Source of the DNA: Desulfurivibrio dismutans
GTDB taxonomy: Bacteria > Desulfobacterota > Desulfobulbia > Desulfobulbales > Desulfurivibrionaceae
Length of the DNA: 64,000 nucleotides
Assembly: GCF_029210385.1 (NCBI RefSeq)
Contig: NZ_JARGDQ010000001.1
Span: 1 to 64,000, forward strand
Direction: 5' to 3'
Shown: positions 50,430 to 59,620 of the stretch, piece after piece
How positions within the stretch are numbered: position 1 is the stretch's first letter
Layout of the letters: every line of letters begins with the position of its first letter
Notes under the pieces: generated by a model
What the model was told of the DNA's origin: nothing
Database searches by the model: none
What the model saw: the letters and a program-made list of their open reading frames with translations, nothing else
Translations under genes and position numbers: made by a program

Positions 50430-52142
50430 TCAGGACTCTTCAGTCTTTTCCTGGCTTTCCATCTCTTCCTTGAGTAGATCTCCCAAGGTGGAAGGGCCGC
50501 TTTTAGCCTGCTGCTGCTTGTACTCTTCAATGCGGGCCGCTTCACCCTCGCCGCTCAACGCCTTGATGGACAGGCCGATCTTGCGGTCCTTGGCCGAGAC
50601 GTTGATTACCCGGGCTTCCAGGGTGTCGCCGACGTTGTAGAGGCCCACCGGGGTATCCACCTTCTCCTTGCTCAACTCGGAGACATGTACCAGGCCCTCG
50701 ATGCCTTCTTCAAGCTCGACGAAAACCCCGAAGTCGGTAACATTGGTGATTTTGCCACTGATCTTGGTGCCGATGGCATATTTCTCCACCGCCGCTTCCC
50801 AGGGATCGGGTTGCAGCTGCTTGATGCCCAGGGAGAAACGCTCGTTTTCCTTGTCGATCTTGAGCACTACTGCCTGAATGGTCTCACCCTTGGCGTATTT
50901 TTCGCCGGGGTGCTTGATGCGCTCGGTCCATGAAAGGTCGGAGACATGGATCAGGCCGTCGATCCCTTCCTCGATGCCGATGAAAATACCGAAATCGGTG
51001 ATGTTCTTGATTTTGCCCTCGATGATGGAGCCCACCGGATAATTTTCCGCCACCATGTCCCAGGGGTTGGGCTGGAGCTGCTTCATGCCCAGCGAGATCC
51101 GTTTGGCTTCAGGATCAACGTTGAGCACCGCCACTTCCACCTCATCGCCGACGCCGACGATCTTCGAAGGATGGCGGGATTTTTTCGACCAGGACATCTC
51201 TGAGATGTGCACCAGGCCTTCAACTCCTTCTTCCAATTCGACAAAGGCGCCGTAATCGGTGATGCTTACCACCTTGCCGGGCACCTTGGCACCCACCGGG
51301 TAGCGTTGCTGAATGGTCTCCCAGGGATCGCTTTTGAGCTGCTTGACCCCCAAAGATACCTTGTCGTTTTCTTTATCGTATTTGAGAATCTTGACCTGGA
51401 TTTCATCGCCCACCTTGTACATCTTGGAAGGATGGGAGACCCGGCCCCAGGAGAGGTCGGTGATATGGCAAAGTCCGTCCATGCCGCCGAGGTCGACAAA
51501 GACTCCGTAGTCGGTGATGTTGGTCACCGAGCCAGCAAGAACCTGACCTTCTTCCAGACTGGTGCGCATTTCTTCGCGCAGTTTCTTGCGTTCCTCTTCC
51601 ATGATCGCCCGCCGGGAAATGACCACGTTGTTGCGGCGGCGGTTGTACTTGAGAATTTTAAATTCATAACTCTCGCCGATCATGGCGTCGAGATCGCGAA
51701 CCGGGCGCAGGTCGATCTGGGAATAGGGGAGAAAGGCCGGTACGCCGATGTCCACGGAAAGGCCACCTTTAACCCGGCTGTCGATGCGGCCGGTGATGGT
51801 GCCGTCGGCTTCCTGGATCCGGGCAATTTCTTCCCATACCTTGATGCCGATGGCCCGTTCGCGGGAAAGTTTAAGTCCGCCTTCCGGTTCCCGTTTCTCC
51901 ACGAAAACCTCGAAGGTGTCGCCGACGTTGACTTCGATCTGGCCTTCTTCGTTGCGGAATTCACTGATGTCGATTTCGCCTTCCGCTTTGTCCCCGATAT
52001 CCACCAGGACATAATCTTTGCCCACAGCGATGACTTCGCCGTTGACCACTTCGCCCACATCCGCTACCCGGATGCTCTGTTCAAACAGATCGGCAAAGGA
52101 TTCACCACCTGCGGTTTCTATTGTGTCTGTGTTGGTTGACAT
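50430..52142 (-). CDS. rpsA: 30S ribosomal protein S1
   Basis: A 570-residue protein of six S1 domains. Four closely related C-terminal copies each have an ITDYGVFVDLG- or GLVHISELSW-like core; two diverged N-terminal copies bind the ribosome. It brings mRNA to the 30S subunit. The ATG has AAGGAGG upstream and the Lys/Glu-rich tail is usual. It is the first gene of the rpsA-sppA-ihf unit. The cmk gene that often precedes rpsA is absent. Confidence 0.97.
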   Translation of the reverse strand: MSTNTDTIETAGGESFADLFEQSIRVADVGEVVNGEVIAVGKDYVLVDIGDKAEGEIDISEFRNEEGQIEVNVGDTFEVFVEKREPEGGLKLSRERAIGIKVWEEIARIQEADGTITGRIDSRVKGGLSVDIGVPAFLPYSQIDLRPVRDLDAMIGESYEFKILKYNRRRNNVVISRRAIMEEERKKLREEMRTSLEEGQVLAGSVTNITDYGVFVDLGGMDGLCHITDLSWGRVSHPSKMYKVGDEIQVKILKYDKENDKVSLGVKQLKSDPWETIQQRYPVGAKVPGKVVSITDYGAFVELEEGVEGLVHISEMSWSKKSRHPSKIVGVGDEVEVAVLNVDPEAKRISLGMKQLQPNPWDMVAENYPVGSIIEGKIKNITDFGIFIGIEEGIDGLIHVSDLSWTERIKHPGEKYAKGETIQAVVLKIDKENERFSLGIKQLQPDPWEAAVEKYAIGTKISGKITNVTDFGVFVELEEGIEGLVHVSELSKEKVDTPVGLYNVGDTLEARVINVSAKDRKIGLSIKALSGEGEAARIEEYKQQQAKSGPSTLGDLLKEEMESQEKTEES

Positions 52143-52294
52143 GTAAACAATCCTCCTTGAATTATGGAAATACGATGTGCCTATATACCAGAGGGATGGT
52201 GGAAATACAAATTATTTTATTATTACCTGGGAAGGTATTGGAGGCAGCGGTAAAACCCCGTCTGGGGGCGGGTTGTGGCGATGGAATGGGAGTG

Positions 52295-53245
52295 TCAGGG
52301 GCGGGAGCAGTCCTGGGTGGTGAGTGAGAGGTCGCAGTTGATTCGGTCGCCGCCGGCCTGTTTGCTGCGGTACATGGCCCGGTCGGCCCGGTCCAGCAGA
52401 TGTTCGATGTCTTCCCCCATGGTGTGTTGCCGGTGGCGGTGAAAGCGGGCCAGGCCGATGCTTAGGGTGGTCTCACCGAAGGGCTCCCGCCGGTACTGCT
52501 CCAGAATTCGCCGGGCCACAGCCAGGGCCTGTTCATTATCGGCGTATGGCAGGATAACGGAGAACTCATCGCCGCCCGGACGGCAGCACCAGTCAACATT
52601 GTCCCGGGTGCTTCTCAGCAACAGGCGGCCGATGGCCTGGAGAGCCCGGTCACCCGCCTGGTGGCCGAACTCATCATTATATTTTTTAAATTTATCCATG
52701 TCGATGATGGCCACATAGAGCGGGTAGTTCTGCCGGTGGGCCCGCGGCACCTCTTCGTCGAGCTTGACCTCGAAGCCGCGGCGATTAAAGAGCCCGGTCA
52801 GGGCGTCGCGCATGGAGAGCTGTTCCAGCTTACGCACCATGGTCTGTTCCCGCAGCACCCGGTGCAGTTTGGCCTCGAGTTCGTCGATATTAAAGGGCTT
52901 GGCGATGAAGTCGCAGGCGCCCTTTTTAATGACGTCGGTGTAGCTGAATTTTTCCGCATATCCGGTCACCACAATGATATCCAGGCGTGGGTAAAGATTT
53001 TTGACCTGCTTGAGCAGGGTCATGCCGTCCATGCGGGGCATGGTCAGGTCAGTGATCACCAAGGAGAACTCGTCCTCCTGCAGCTTTTCCATGGCTTCAA
53101 CCCCGTCGCTGGCGGTCCGGCACTGAAAGCCGAATGATTCAATGGCGGTGAGAAGCAGGTTAAGCACCTGAGGGTCGTCGTCCACGACCAGAATCTTGAC
53201 CGGAAAATCAGGCTCAAGGGTGAAGGGGGAGTCGGCCTGGTTCAT
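52295..53245 (-). CDS. response regulator with GGDEF domain (diguanylate cyclase)
   Basis: A 316-residue protein: receiver at about residues 15-130 (ILVVDDDPQVLN, phospho-Asp in LVITDLTMPRMDG, Lys in FIAKPF), then a GGDEF domain at about 145-300 with the intact RPGGDEF site and DALTGLFNRRGF entry. It is of the WspR/PleD-like class and should make cyclic di-GMP when phosphorylated. No kinase is adjacent. Monocistronic, with about 290 bp of non-coding DNA upstream. Confidence 0.92.
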   Translation of the reverse strand: MNQADSPFTLEPDFPVKILVVDDDPQVLNLLLTAIESFGFQCRTASDGVEAMEKLQEDEFSLVITDLTMPRMDGMTLLKQVKNLYPRLDIIVVTGYAEKFSYTDVIKKGACDFIAKPFNIDELEAKLHRVLREQTMVRKLEQLSMRDALTGLFNRRGFEVKLDEEVPRAHRQNYPLYVAIIDMDKFKKYNDEFGHQAGDRALQAIGRLLLRSTRDNVDWCCRPGGDEFSVILPYADNEQALAVARRILEQYRREPFGETTLSIGLARFHRHRQHTMGEDIEHLLDRADRAMYRSKQAGGDRINCDLSLTTQDCSRP

Positions 53246-53540
53246 AAAAGCTCAGTCCTTGCGGGTTTTTTTGGGTTTAGCGCAAAAATCATTGCCTTTT
53301 TGCGCTTTTTGTCATAGAAGAGAGCGTTCAAGCTTTTGCCAAGACGATCATGGTCGTCAGCCTCGTTAAGTATACCCGGGCCGGTAGAGTCACTGCTTTT
53401 TTTGCTGATCACTGGCTGCCATAACTATTGAAACATAATTCTGATCGAACTGGCAAACAGAATCGCCTCGTTATGTCAAGGTTCTTCAGGTTTTTTGACG
53501 GCCCGGAGCCGATCAGTCATGTTCGGAGTGTTTTTTCAAG
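53246..53540. other. intergenic region between divergent GGDEF regulator and NMO-like gene
   Basis: About 295 bp without a gene. It holds a GCGCAAAAA/TTTTTGCGC hairpin followed by five T on the plus strand (53280-53310). That looks like an intrinsic terminator, but no plus-strand gene is upstream of it. The rest is AT-richer than its neighbours and probably holds the two divergent promoters. No tRNA or riboswitch seen. Confidence 0.5.
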
Positions 53541-54509
53541 ATGAAGCTTCCTCCTCTTAAAATCGGTTCTTTTACCGCCCCGGTTCCCCTTATTCAGGGG
53601 GGTATGTCCATTCGCGTTTCCACCGCCGCCCTGGCGGTGCCGGTTGCCCGCTCCGGCGGCATCGGGACCATCGGTGGGTCCGGCCTGCCGCTGGAAGAGT
53701 TGCAGGCGGACATCCGCAAAGCCAAAAGCGAAACCGACGGGATTATCGCGGTGAACATCATGTTCGCCATGCAGAACTTTTATAATCTGGTAATGGGGTC
53801 CATCGAAGCAGGGGTGGACATGATCATCACCGGGGCCGGGTTTTCCCGGGATATCTTCAAGATCGGCAAAGAAACCAATACACCCATTGTCTCCATTGTC
53901 TCCTCGCCCGCCTTCGCCCGCCTGGCGGAAAAGTTGGGGGCGGCGGCGATCATTGTTGAAGCCAAAGAGGCTGGCGGTCACTTGGGCACCGATCAGGCCC
54001 TGCGCGATCTTTTTCCTGAGATTCGCAAAGTGGTCAAGAAGGTGCCGCTGATTGCCGCCGGCGGTATTACCAACGGTTTTGAAATGGCCGAGATGATGGA
54101 TCAGTACGGCGCCGACGGGGTTCAGATCGCCACCCGTTTCGTGCTCACCGAGGAGTGCTCGGTGGACGACACGTTCAAGCAGGCCATGCTCAAGGCCCGG
54201 CCCGAAGATGTAACCCTGATCCGCTCCCCGGTGGGGCTGCCCGGTCGGGCCATCAAAACCCCGTTCGTCGAACGGCTGGCCGCCGCCGAAGAGCTCAAAA
54301 CCAAAGAGTGTCGCTGGAAGTGCCTGAAGAAGTGTGACCATGTCTATTGCATCAGCGACCGCCTGATGAAGGCCTGTGAAGGTGACCTGGAAGAGGGGCT
54401 GTTCTTCTCCGGCGAGAATGTCTGGAAGATGAAGGAAATTATGACCGTCCAGGAAGTTTTTGACCAGTTCGTCAGCCAGGCGGAATCCGTGTATAAGGAG
54501 CCAAGGTAG
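53541..54509 (+). CDS. nitronate monooxygenase / FabK-like flavin TIM-barrel protein
   Basis: A 322-residue FMN-dependent TIM barrel. Motifs: PLIQGGMSIRVS at the N-terminus, ITGAGFSRDIF, EAKEAGGHLGTD with the catalytic-type His, and PLIAAGGITNGFEMAEM and GADGVQIATRFV for FMN phosphate binding. It could oxidise nitronates or act in enoyl reduction. A C-terminal cysteine-rich stretch, CRWKCLKKCDHVYC (about residues 262-275), is unusual and could bind a cluster or zinc. It precedes pcnB. Confidence 0.85.
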   Translation: MKLPPLKIGSFTAPVPLIQGGMSIRVSTAALAVPVARSGGIGTIGGSGLPLEELQADIRKAKSETDGIIAVNIMFAMQNFYNLVMGSIEAGVDMIITGAGFSRDIFKIGKETNTPIVSIVSSPAFARLAEKLGAAAIIVEAKEAGGHLGTDQALRDLFPEIRKVVKKVPLIAAGGITNGFEMAEMMDQYGADGVQIATRFVLTEECSVDDTFKQAMLKARPEDVTLIRSPVGLPGRAIKTPFVERLAAAEELKTKECRWKCLKKCDHVYCISDRLMKACEGDLEEGLFFSGENVWKMKEIMTVQEVFDQFVSQAESVYKEPR

Positions 54510-54561
54510 TCGGCCGGGAAGTTGTTGGCCGTTGCCCCTTGGTTGTCGTGATCTGGTGCCC

Positions 54562-55950
54562 ATGAGCGAAGATTTATCATTACCCGAGCCCCGGGTGATC
54601 CCCCGTTCCGAACATTGTATTTCCCGCGCCGATATCGACCGCGAGGCCCTCAAAGTCATGCACCGCCTGCGGGACGAAGGTTTTCGCGCCTACCTGGTGG
54701 GTGGCGGGGTGCGGGACCTGTTGATGGGGAAAAAACCCAAGGATTTCGATATCAGTACCGATGCCCGGCCCGGTGAGTTGCGTAAAATCTTCCGCAACAG
54801 CCGGATCATCGGCCGCCGCTTCCGTTTGGTGCAGGTCTTTTTTCATGGGGGCAAGATCATCGAAGTGGCCACTTTTCGCTGTCGCAGCGAATTTGACCTC
54901 AACGGCGTCGAGATCGAAACCCTGGCTTCGGACAACACCTTTGGTGATCCTGCCGAGGACGCTTTTCGTCGGGATCTGACCATCAATGCGCTGTTCTATG
55001 AGATTGAGAATTTTTCGGTCATCGACTACACCGGTGGGGTGGAAGATCTGCACCGTGGGCTGGTGCGTCTGGTGGGTGATCCGGACCGGCGCCTGATTCG
55101 TGATCCGGTGCGAATGCTGCGTGCCATTCGCCACGCCGCCCGTAGTGACTTTGTTATTGAGGAGGAAACCTGGCTGGCCATCCTGCGCCATCTGGACAAG
55201 CTGCAGCTTTGCCCCGACTCCCGTCTGCGCGATGAATTGTGCAAAGATCTGCAGGGCGGGGCCAGCCGGCGCTGGGTGGAACTGGGTCTGGCCAGCGGCG
55301 TCTTCTTTGAGCTCTTTCCGTTCTATCGCGGGATATTGCCGGCACCCGACCCGGCTCGGCTGGCGCATCAGAAGCTTGCCGATCCCCATCCGCTGGCCGA
55401 GTTGCTGCTGCAGTTGATGGCCGTGGTTGATCGGGCCGTGGCCGCCGGCAAGGTGCCCGCCGAGGAAATAATTTTTGCCATGTTGCTGCTTCCCTGGGCC
55501 GATGCGCGGTTCAGTCTGCTGGCCAGCTGTCCCGACCGTAACACGGCCTACCGTTTTTCCCGGCAGTTGCGGACGGAGTTGGACGCGGTTCTGCTGCCCC
55601 TGAATATCAAGCGGCACACCAAGGAATCCCTGGCCCTGCTGCTGGCCAATTTGCCTCTGCTGATGGCCAACGATCCCCGCGCCGGAACAGAGGCAGCCGA
55701 AGACCAGGGCGGCTTGGGTGAGCCGTCCTGGCCCCGCGGTTTGACCAAAAAAGGCTACTTTCCTCGCTGCCTGGCTTTTTACGAACTTTACCGGGCTGCC
55801 GTGGCCGGCGAGCCATTGCCGGATCTCAACGCCGTGGCGCCGCCGCCGACCCCGGCCAGAAAAAAAAGAGCCCGGGTGAGCGGTCGCCGGGAAGGACGAG
55901 CGCCGGCGTTTGCCACCGCCAAAGGCGGAATTTTCGGCTTAAAGAGGTAA
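54562..55950 (+). CDS. pcnB: poly(A) polymerase / CCA-adding-type nucleotidyltransferase PcnB
   Basis: A 462-residue class II nucleotidyltransferase. It has the LVGGGVRDLLMG helix, the catalytic DFDIST motif, RRLRPVQV-like RRFRLVQVFF, DAFRRDLTINALFY, and the RLIRDPVRMLRAIRHAA motif of PcnB. It adds 3' A tails that mark RNA for decay. The C-terminus is basic (ARKKRARVSGRREGRAP), as in PcnB. The start at 54562 is chosen at the usual length; the frame is open from 54460 inside the upstream gene. Confidence 0.92.
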   Translation: MSEDLSLPEPRVIPRSEHCISRADIDREALKVMHRLRDEGFRAYLVGGGVRDLLMGKKPKDFDISTDARPGELRKIFRNSRIIGRRFRLVQVFFHGGKIIEVATFRCRSEFDLNGVEIETLASDNTFGDPAEDAFRRDLTINALFYEIENFSVIDYTGGVEDLHRGLVRLVGDPDRRLIRDPVRMLRAIRHAARSDFVIEEETWLAILRHLDKLQLCPDSRLRDELCKDLQGGASRRWVELGLASGVFFELFPFYRGILPAPDPARLAHQKLADPHPLAELLLQLMAVVDRAVAAGKVPAEEIIFAMLLLPWADARFSLLASCPDRNTAYRFSRQLRTELDAVLLPLNIKRHTKESLALLLANLPLLMANDPRAGTEAAEDQGGLGEPSWPRGLTKKGYFPRCLAFYELYRAAVAGEPLPDLNAVAPPPTPARKKRARVSGRREGRAPAFATAKGGIFGLKR

Positions 55951-56007
55951 CCTCGGTCAGTGTCGGCAGCACGCCACCGACCAGCGGCCATCGGGAGAAT
56001 CATCAGG

Positions 56008-56931
56008 ATGAACGAAGTCAACCGGCTTGAAATGGAACAGTGGCGGCAACTTTCCACCGCTGAACTGCTGGCCCGGGCGACGGTGGTCAAAGTTGCCCAC
56101 CGGGCGGATTCCTTTTCCTTCTGTAGCATCATCAATGCCAAATCGGGCAAATGCAGCGAGGACTGCCGATACTGCGTGCAGTCATCGCACTACCAGACCG
56201 ACGCCCCGATTTATCCACTTAAGGAGAGCGCCGAGATTGTCGCCGCCGCCGAAGCCGCCAAGGAAGCGGGGGCTTCGCGCTTTTCCATGGTGACCAGCGG
56301 CCGGGGGCTGTCGGCGACCGAGGTGGAGGATGTGGCCCAACGCTTTGCGGCGATCCGTGAGCGGGTGGAGATCAAACTCTGCGGTTCCTTCGGCATTCTT
56401 GACCGTGACGCCCTGCTGCGCCTCAAACAGGCGGGGATGGCCCGCTATCATCACAACCTGGAAACCTCGGAACGCTTTTTCCCTCAGGTTACCACCACCC
56501 ACACCTTCGCCGACCGGATTGCCACCATTCAGGCGGCCCAGGAGGTCGGATTGGAGGTTTGCGCCGGCGGAATTTTTGGGCTGGGGGAAAGCGAGGATGA
56601 CCGCATCGAGATGGCCCTGAGGTTGCGTGAACTGGCGGTGGATTCGGTGCCGCTGAATTTTTTGATTCCCCTGCCGGGCACCCCGATGGCCGGCGCCGAG
56701 CCTTTGGCGGTGCGGGATATTGTGCGCAGTATCGCGATGTTCCGGCTGTTGTTGCCGAAGGTTTGTATTCGCCTGGCCGGGGGGCGGGAAACGGCTCTGG
56801 AAGACTTCCTGGCCACCGCCTTCCAGGCCGGGGCCGACGGCATGATGATCGGCGGCTACCTTACCCAGCGGGGCCGCAGTGTGGCGGCCGATCGCAAGTT
56901 TGCCCGGGAAATGCAGCAGTTCTGGGCTTAG
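56008..56931 (+). CDS. bioB: biotin synthase BioB
   Basis: A 307-residue radical SAM enzyme that inserts sulfur into dethiobiotin. The SAM cluster motif is CSEDCRYC (C-x3-C-x2-C, about residues 45-52), preceded by SFCSIINAKSGK. The NLETSERFF and GGIFGLGESEDDR segments and the C-terminal RLAGGRE with the conserved Arg are present. The start at 56008 gives MNEVNRLEM; a longer frame to 55960 lacks a ribosome site. It follows pcnB and precedes bioF. Confidence 0.96.
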   Translation: MNEVNRLEMEQWRQLSTAELLARATVVKVAHRADSFSFCSIINAKSGKCSEDCRYCVQSSHYQTDAPIYPLKESAEIVAAAEAAKEAGASRFSMVTSGRGLSATEVEDVAQRFAAIRERVEIKLCGSFGILDRDALLRLKQAGMARYHHNLETSERFFPQVTTTHTFADRIATIQAAQEVGLEVCAGGIFGLGESEDDRIEMALRLRELAVDSVPLNFLIPLPGTPMAGAEPLAVRDIVRSIAMFRLLLPKVCIRLAGGRETALEDFLATAFQAGADGMMIGGYLTQRGRSVAADRKFAREMQQFWA

Positions 56932-57016
56932 TCTGTCAATCTATCCTGTTGTCCGCTAAATGTTCGGCACCCCCACGTTTTGACGACGTTGGGCGCTGAT
57001 TGGCCGAGGTTTTTGC

Positions 57017-58180
57017 ATGGTTGATATAGCCGCTTATCTCAAGCGTCAGCAAAAAGATGGACGTTTACGGCAGTTGCCGGAGCTGGAGCATCCCGACGGC
57101 GGCCGGGTGCGACTGTCGGCGGCCGGCCCTGATCTGCTTGATTTCTCCTCCAATGACTATCTGGGCCTGAGCCGTCATCCTCTGCCGCTGGTAGCCGCCG
57201 CCGATGCCCTGAGCCGTTACGGCACCGGGGCCGGGGCGGCCCGTCTGATGAGCGGTGATTTTGCTCTCCATCGTGAACTGGAAGCGGCCCTGGCCCGGCT
57301 CAAGGAGCAGGAAGCGGCGCTGCTGTTTGGCAGCGGCTACCTGGCCAATGTCGGCTTGATCCCGGCGCTGGTGGGACGACACGACGTCATTTTCGGCGAT
57401 CGGCTCAACCATGCCAGCATTCACGACGGCTGCCAGCTCTCCGGGGCCAGATTGCACCGGTTTGCCCATAACGATTGCAATCACCTTGAGGATCTGATCA
57501 AGCGTCACCGGGGCGGCAAAGAGGCCCTGATTGTGGTGGAGTCGCTTTACAGTATGGATGGCGATATCTGTCCCCTGGCCGAGGTGGTGGCGCTCAAGGA
57601 GCGATATGGTTGCCGGCTACTGGTGGATGAAGCCCATGCCACCGGGCTGTTTGGCGACAACGGGGCGGGATTGCTGGCGGCGGAAGGCCTGGCCCACCGG
57701 GTCGATCTGGTCATGGGCACCCTGGGCAAGGCTCTGGGCAGCTACGGGGCCTACGTGGCCGGAGAACAGCGCCTGGTCTCTTTTTTGCTCAACCGGGCCC
57801 GGAGCTTTATCTTCTCCACCGCTTTGCCGCCGGCCAGCACCGCCGCTGCCCTGGCCGCCGTCCAGTTGCTGGCCGATGAACCAGAGTTGCGCCGGGAGTT
57901 GTGGCGGCGGGTGGAGATTTTTAAAAGCGGTCTGACCCGGGGCGGGATCAAGGCCGGACTGGGCCCCTCCCAGATCGTGCCTTTAACGGTGGGCGACAAT
58001 CAGGCCGCCCTGGACCTTGCCCAACGCCTGCGGCAGCGTGGGGTTTACGCGGCGGCGGTGCGCCCGCCCACGGTGCCAGCCGGGCAGGCCAGACTGCGCT
58101 TTTCCGTGACCAACCACCTTGATCATGACGATCTCAGCGCGGCGTCGGCGATCATTGCCACGGAGTTGCAAAAATGCTGA
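57017..58180 (+). CDS. bioF: 8-amino-7-oxononanoate synthase BioF
   Basis: A 387-residue PLP enzyme that joins pimeloyl-ACP or -CoA to L-alanine, the first committed biotin step. LLDFSSNDYLGLS, the SLYSMDGDICPL and VDEAHATGLFGDNG motifs, and the PLP Lys in VMGTLGKALGSYGAYV are all typical. bioA, bioD and bioC/H are not in the window. It lies 85 bp after bioB and may share its transcript. Confidence 0.96.
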   Translation: MVDIAAYLKRQQKDGRLRQLPELEHPDGGRVRLSAAGPDLLDFSSNDYLGLSRHPLPLVAAADALSRYGTGAGAARLMSGDFALHRELEAALARLKEQEAALLFGSGYLANVGLIPALVGRHDVIFGDRLNHASIHDGCQLSGARLHRFAHNDCNHLEDLIKRHRGGKEALIVVESLYSMDGDICPLAEVVALKERYGCRLLVDEAHATGLFGDNGAGLLAAEGLAHRVDLVMGTLGKALGSYGAYVAGEQRLVSFLLNRARSFIFSTALPPASTAAALAAVQLLADEPELRRELWRRVEIFKSGLTRGGIKAGLGPSQIVPLTVGDNQAALDLAQRLRQRGVYAAAVRPPTVPAGQARLRFSVTNHLDHDDLSAASAIIATELQKC

Positions 58181-58235
58181 CGGTCCCTTCAGCTGTCGGT
58201 AATATCCGGCCTGCCAAGGCCCAAATGCTACGAGG

Positions 58236-59465
58236 TTGAGGTTGATCAAGGACTTTATTCGGGGGTTTGCCGCCCTTTTTCAGGTGCATCCCCGCCTGGC
58301 CCTGTTTCCCTTGGCGGCGGTGGCCACTTCCGGGTTTGGCCAGACTTTTTATGTTTCGATCTTCGGGGAAGAACTGAGGGTTGCCTTTAATCTTTCCCAT
58401 ACGTTTTACGGCGGGCTGTACAGCGGTGCTACCTTGGTGGGCGCTTTACTGCTGCTGCGGCTTGGCTCCCTGGTGGACACCTGGTCTTTGGGCCGAGCGG
58501 TCAACCTGGCGGTTGGCTTGCTGGCGCTTGGTTGTCTGTTGATCGGGCTGGCCCCCGGGGCGTGGGTGCTGTTTGTCGGTTTTGTGCTCATTCGTTTTGC
58601 CGGTCAGGGCTTTGTGGCGCACCTGGGGATGACCGCCGCCGCCCGCTATTTTGCCGCCCACCGAGGCAAGGCGGTGGCCCTGGGGGCCATGGGCATCCCC
58701 CTGGCCGAGGCGCTGTTGCCGGCGGTGGCGGTGATGCTGATGCTCCGGGGAGACTGGCGCTGGCCGTGGCTGGCGGCGGCGGTGGTTCTGCCGCTGCTTA
58801 TTCTGCCCCTGTTGCGCGGGTTGAGCCGGGAAACGCCGCCCCTGGTCCGGCCCGCTGCCGGCGACCAGGCGGGTCCGCGTCAGTACACCAGGGCGGAGGC
58901 TCTGCGCGATCGCGGCTTTTATCTGTTGTTGCCGGCGGTGATGGCGACTCCTTTTGTGGTCACCGCCATGCTCTTTCACCAGTCGGCGGTGGCCATCATT
59001 CGCGGCTGGTCCCTGGAACTGCTGGCCGGCGCCTTTGTCGCCTTTGCCGCCGGGCATTTCCTGAGCCTGGTGGTCGCCGGCCCTTTGGTGGACCGGGTGG
59101 GTTCCCGCCGCAGTCTGCCTCTTTCTTTGCTGCCCATGTCTCTGGGGCTGTTGCTGCTGGCCGGCTTTGCCGGGGCCTGGGTGTTGTTTTGTTACCTGCC
59201 CCTGCTGGGCACCAGTATCGGCCTGGCCACCACCGCCGGCGGCACCATCTGGGCCGACCGCTATGGTGTCCTGCACCTGGGAGCCATCCGCTCCCTGGTA
59301 CACGCGGCGGTGATCGCCGCCACCGCCGCCGCTCCCATCCTGGCCGGCCTGCTCTTGGACAGCGGGCTGGGTGTGACTGTACTGGCCCTAACCATGGCCG
59401 TCTACAGCCTGGCCAGCGCCGGTCTGGCCTGGCTGGCCCCGGCGCCGGGCGGAAGGTTGGGTTAG
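58236..59465 (+). CDS. major facilitator superfamily transporter next to bioF
   Basis: A 409-residue protein with about twelve membrane helices, of MFS type with a central charged loop (RGLSRETPPLVRPAAGD). It begins with a TTG at 58236 or 58242; GAGG lies shortly upstream. It follows bioF by 55 bp and could transport a biotin precursor or something unrelated; the sequence does not say. A very high alanine, leucine and glycine content is normal for this class. Confidence 0.8.
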   Translation: MRLIKDFIRGFAALFQVHPRLALFPLAAVATSGFGQTFYVSIFGEELRVAFNLSHTFYGGLYSGATLVGALLLLRLGSLVDTWSLGRAVNLAVGLLALGCLLIGLAPGAWVLFVGFVLIRFAGQGFVAHLGMTAAARYFAAHRGKAVALGAMGIPLAEALLPAVAVMLMLRGDWRWPWLAAAVVLPLLILPLLRGLSRETPPLVRPAAGDQAGPRQYTRAEALRDRGFYLLLPAVMATPFVVTAMLFHQSAVAIIRGWSLELLAGAFVAFAAGHFLSLVVAGPLVDRVGSRRSLPLSLLPMSLGLLLLAGFAGAWVLFCYLPLLGTSIGLATTAGGTIWADRYGVLHLGAIRSLVHAAVIAATAAAPILAGLLLDSGLGVTVLALTMAVYSLASAGLAWLAPAPGGRLG

Positions 59466-59620
59466 CCTGATGTTGTCGATTATATTGCCATGATAACTAA
59501 CCATTTTTTCAGCGTGAAAAATCCAGACCTGCCCTCGCTGATTACTGGTCGTCAGTTTGGGGAGTGGGGCGAAGAGGTCGCCGGCGGCACCGGCATTATC
59601 AGGTTAAATAGGAGTCTGGA

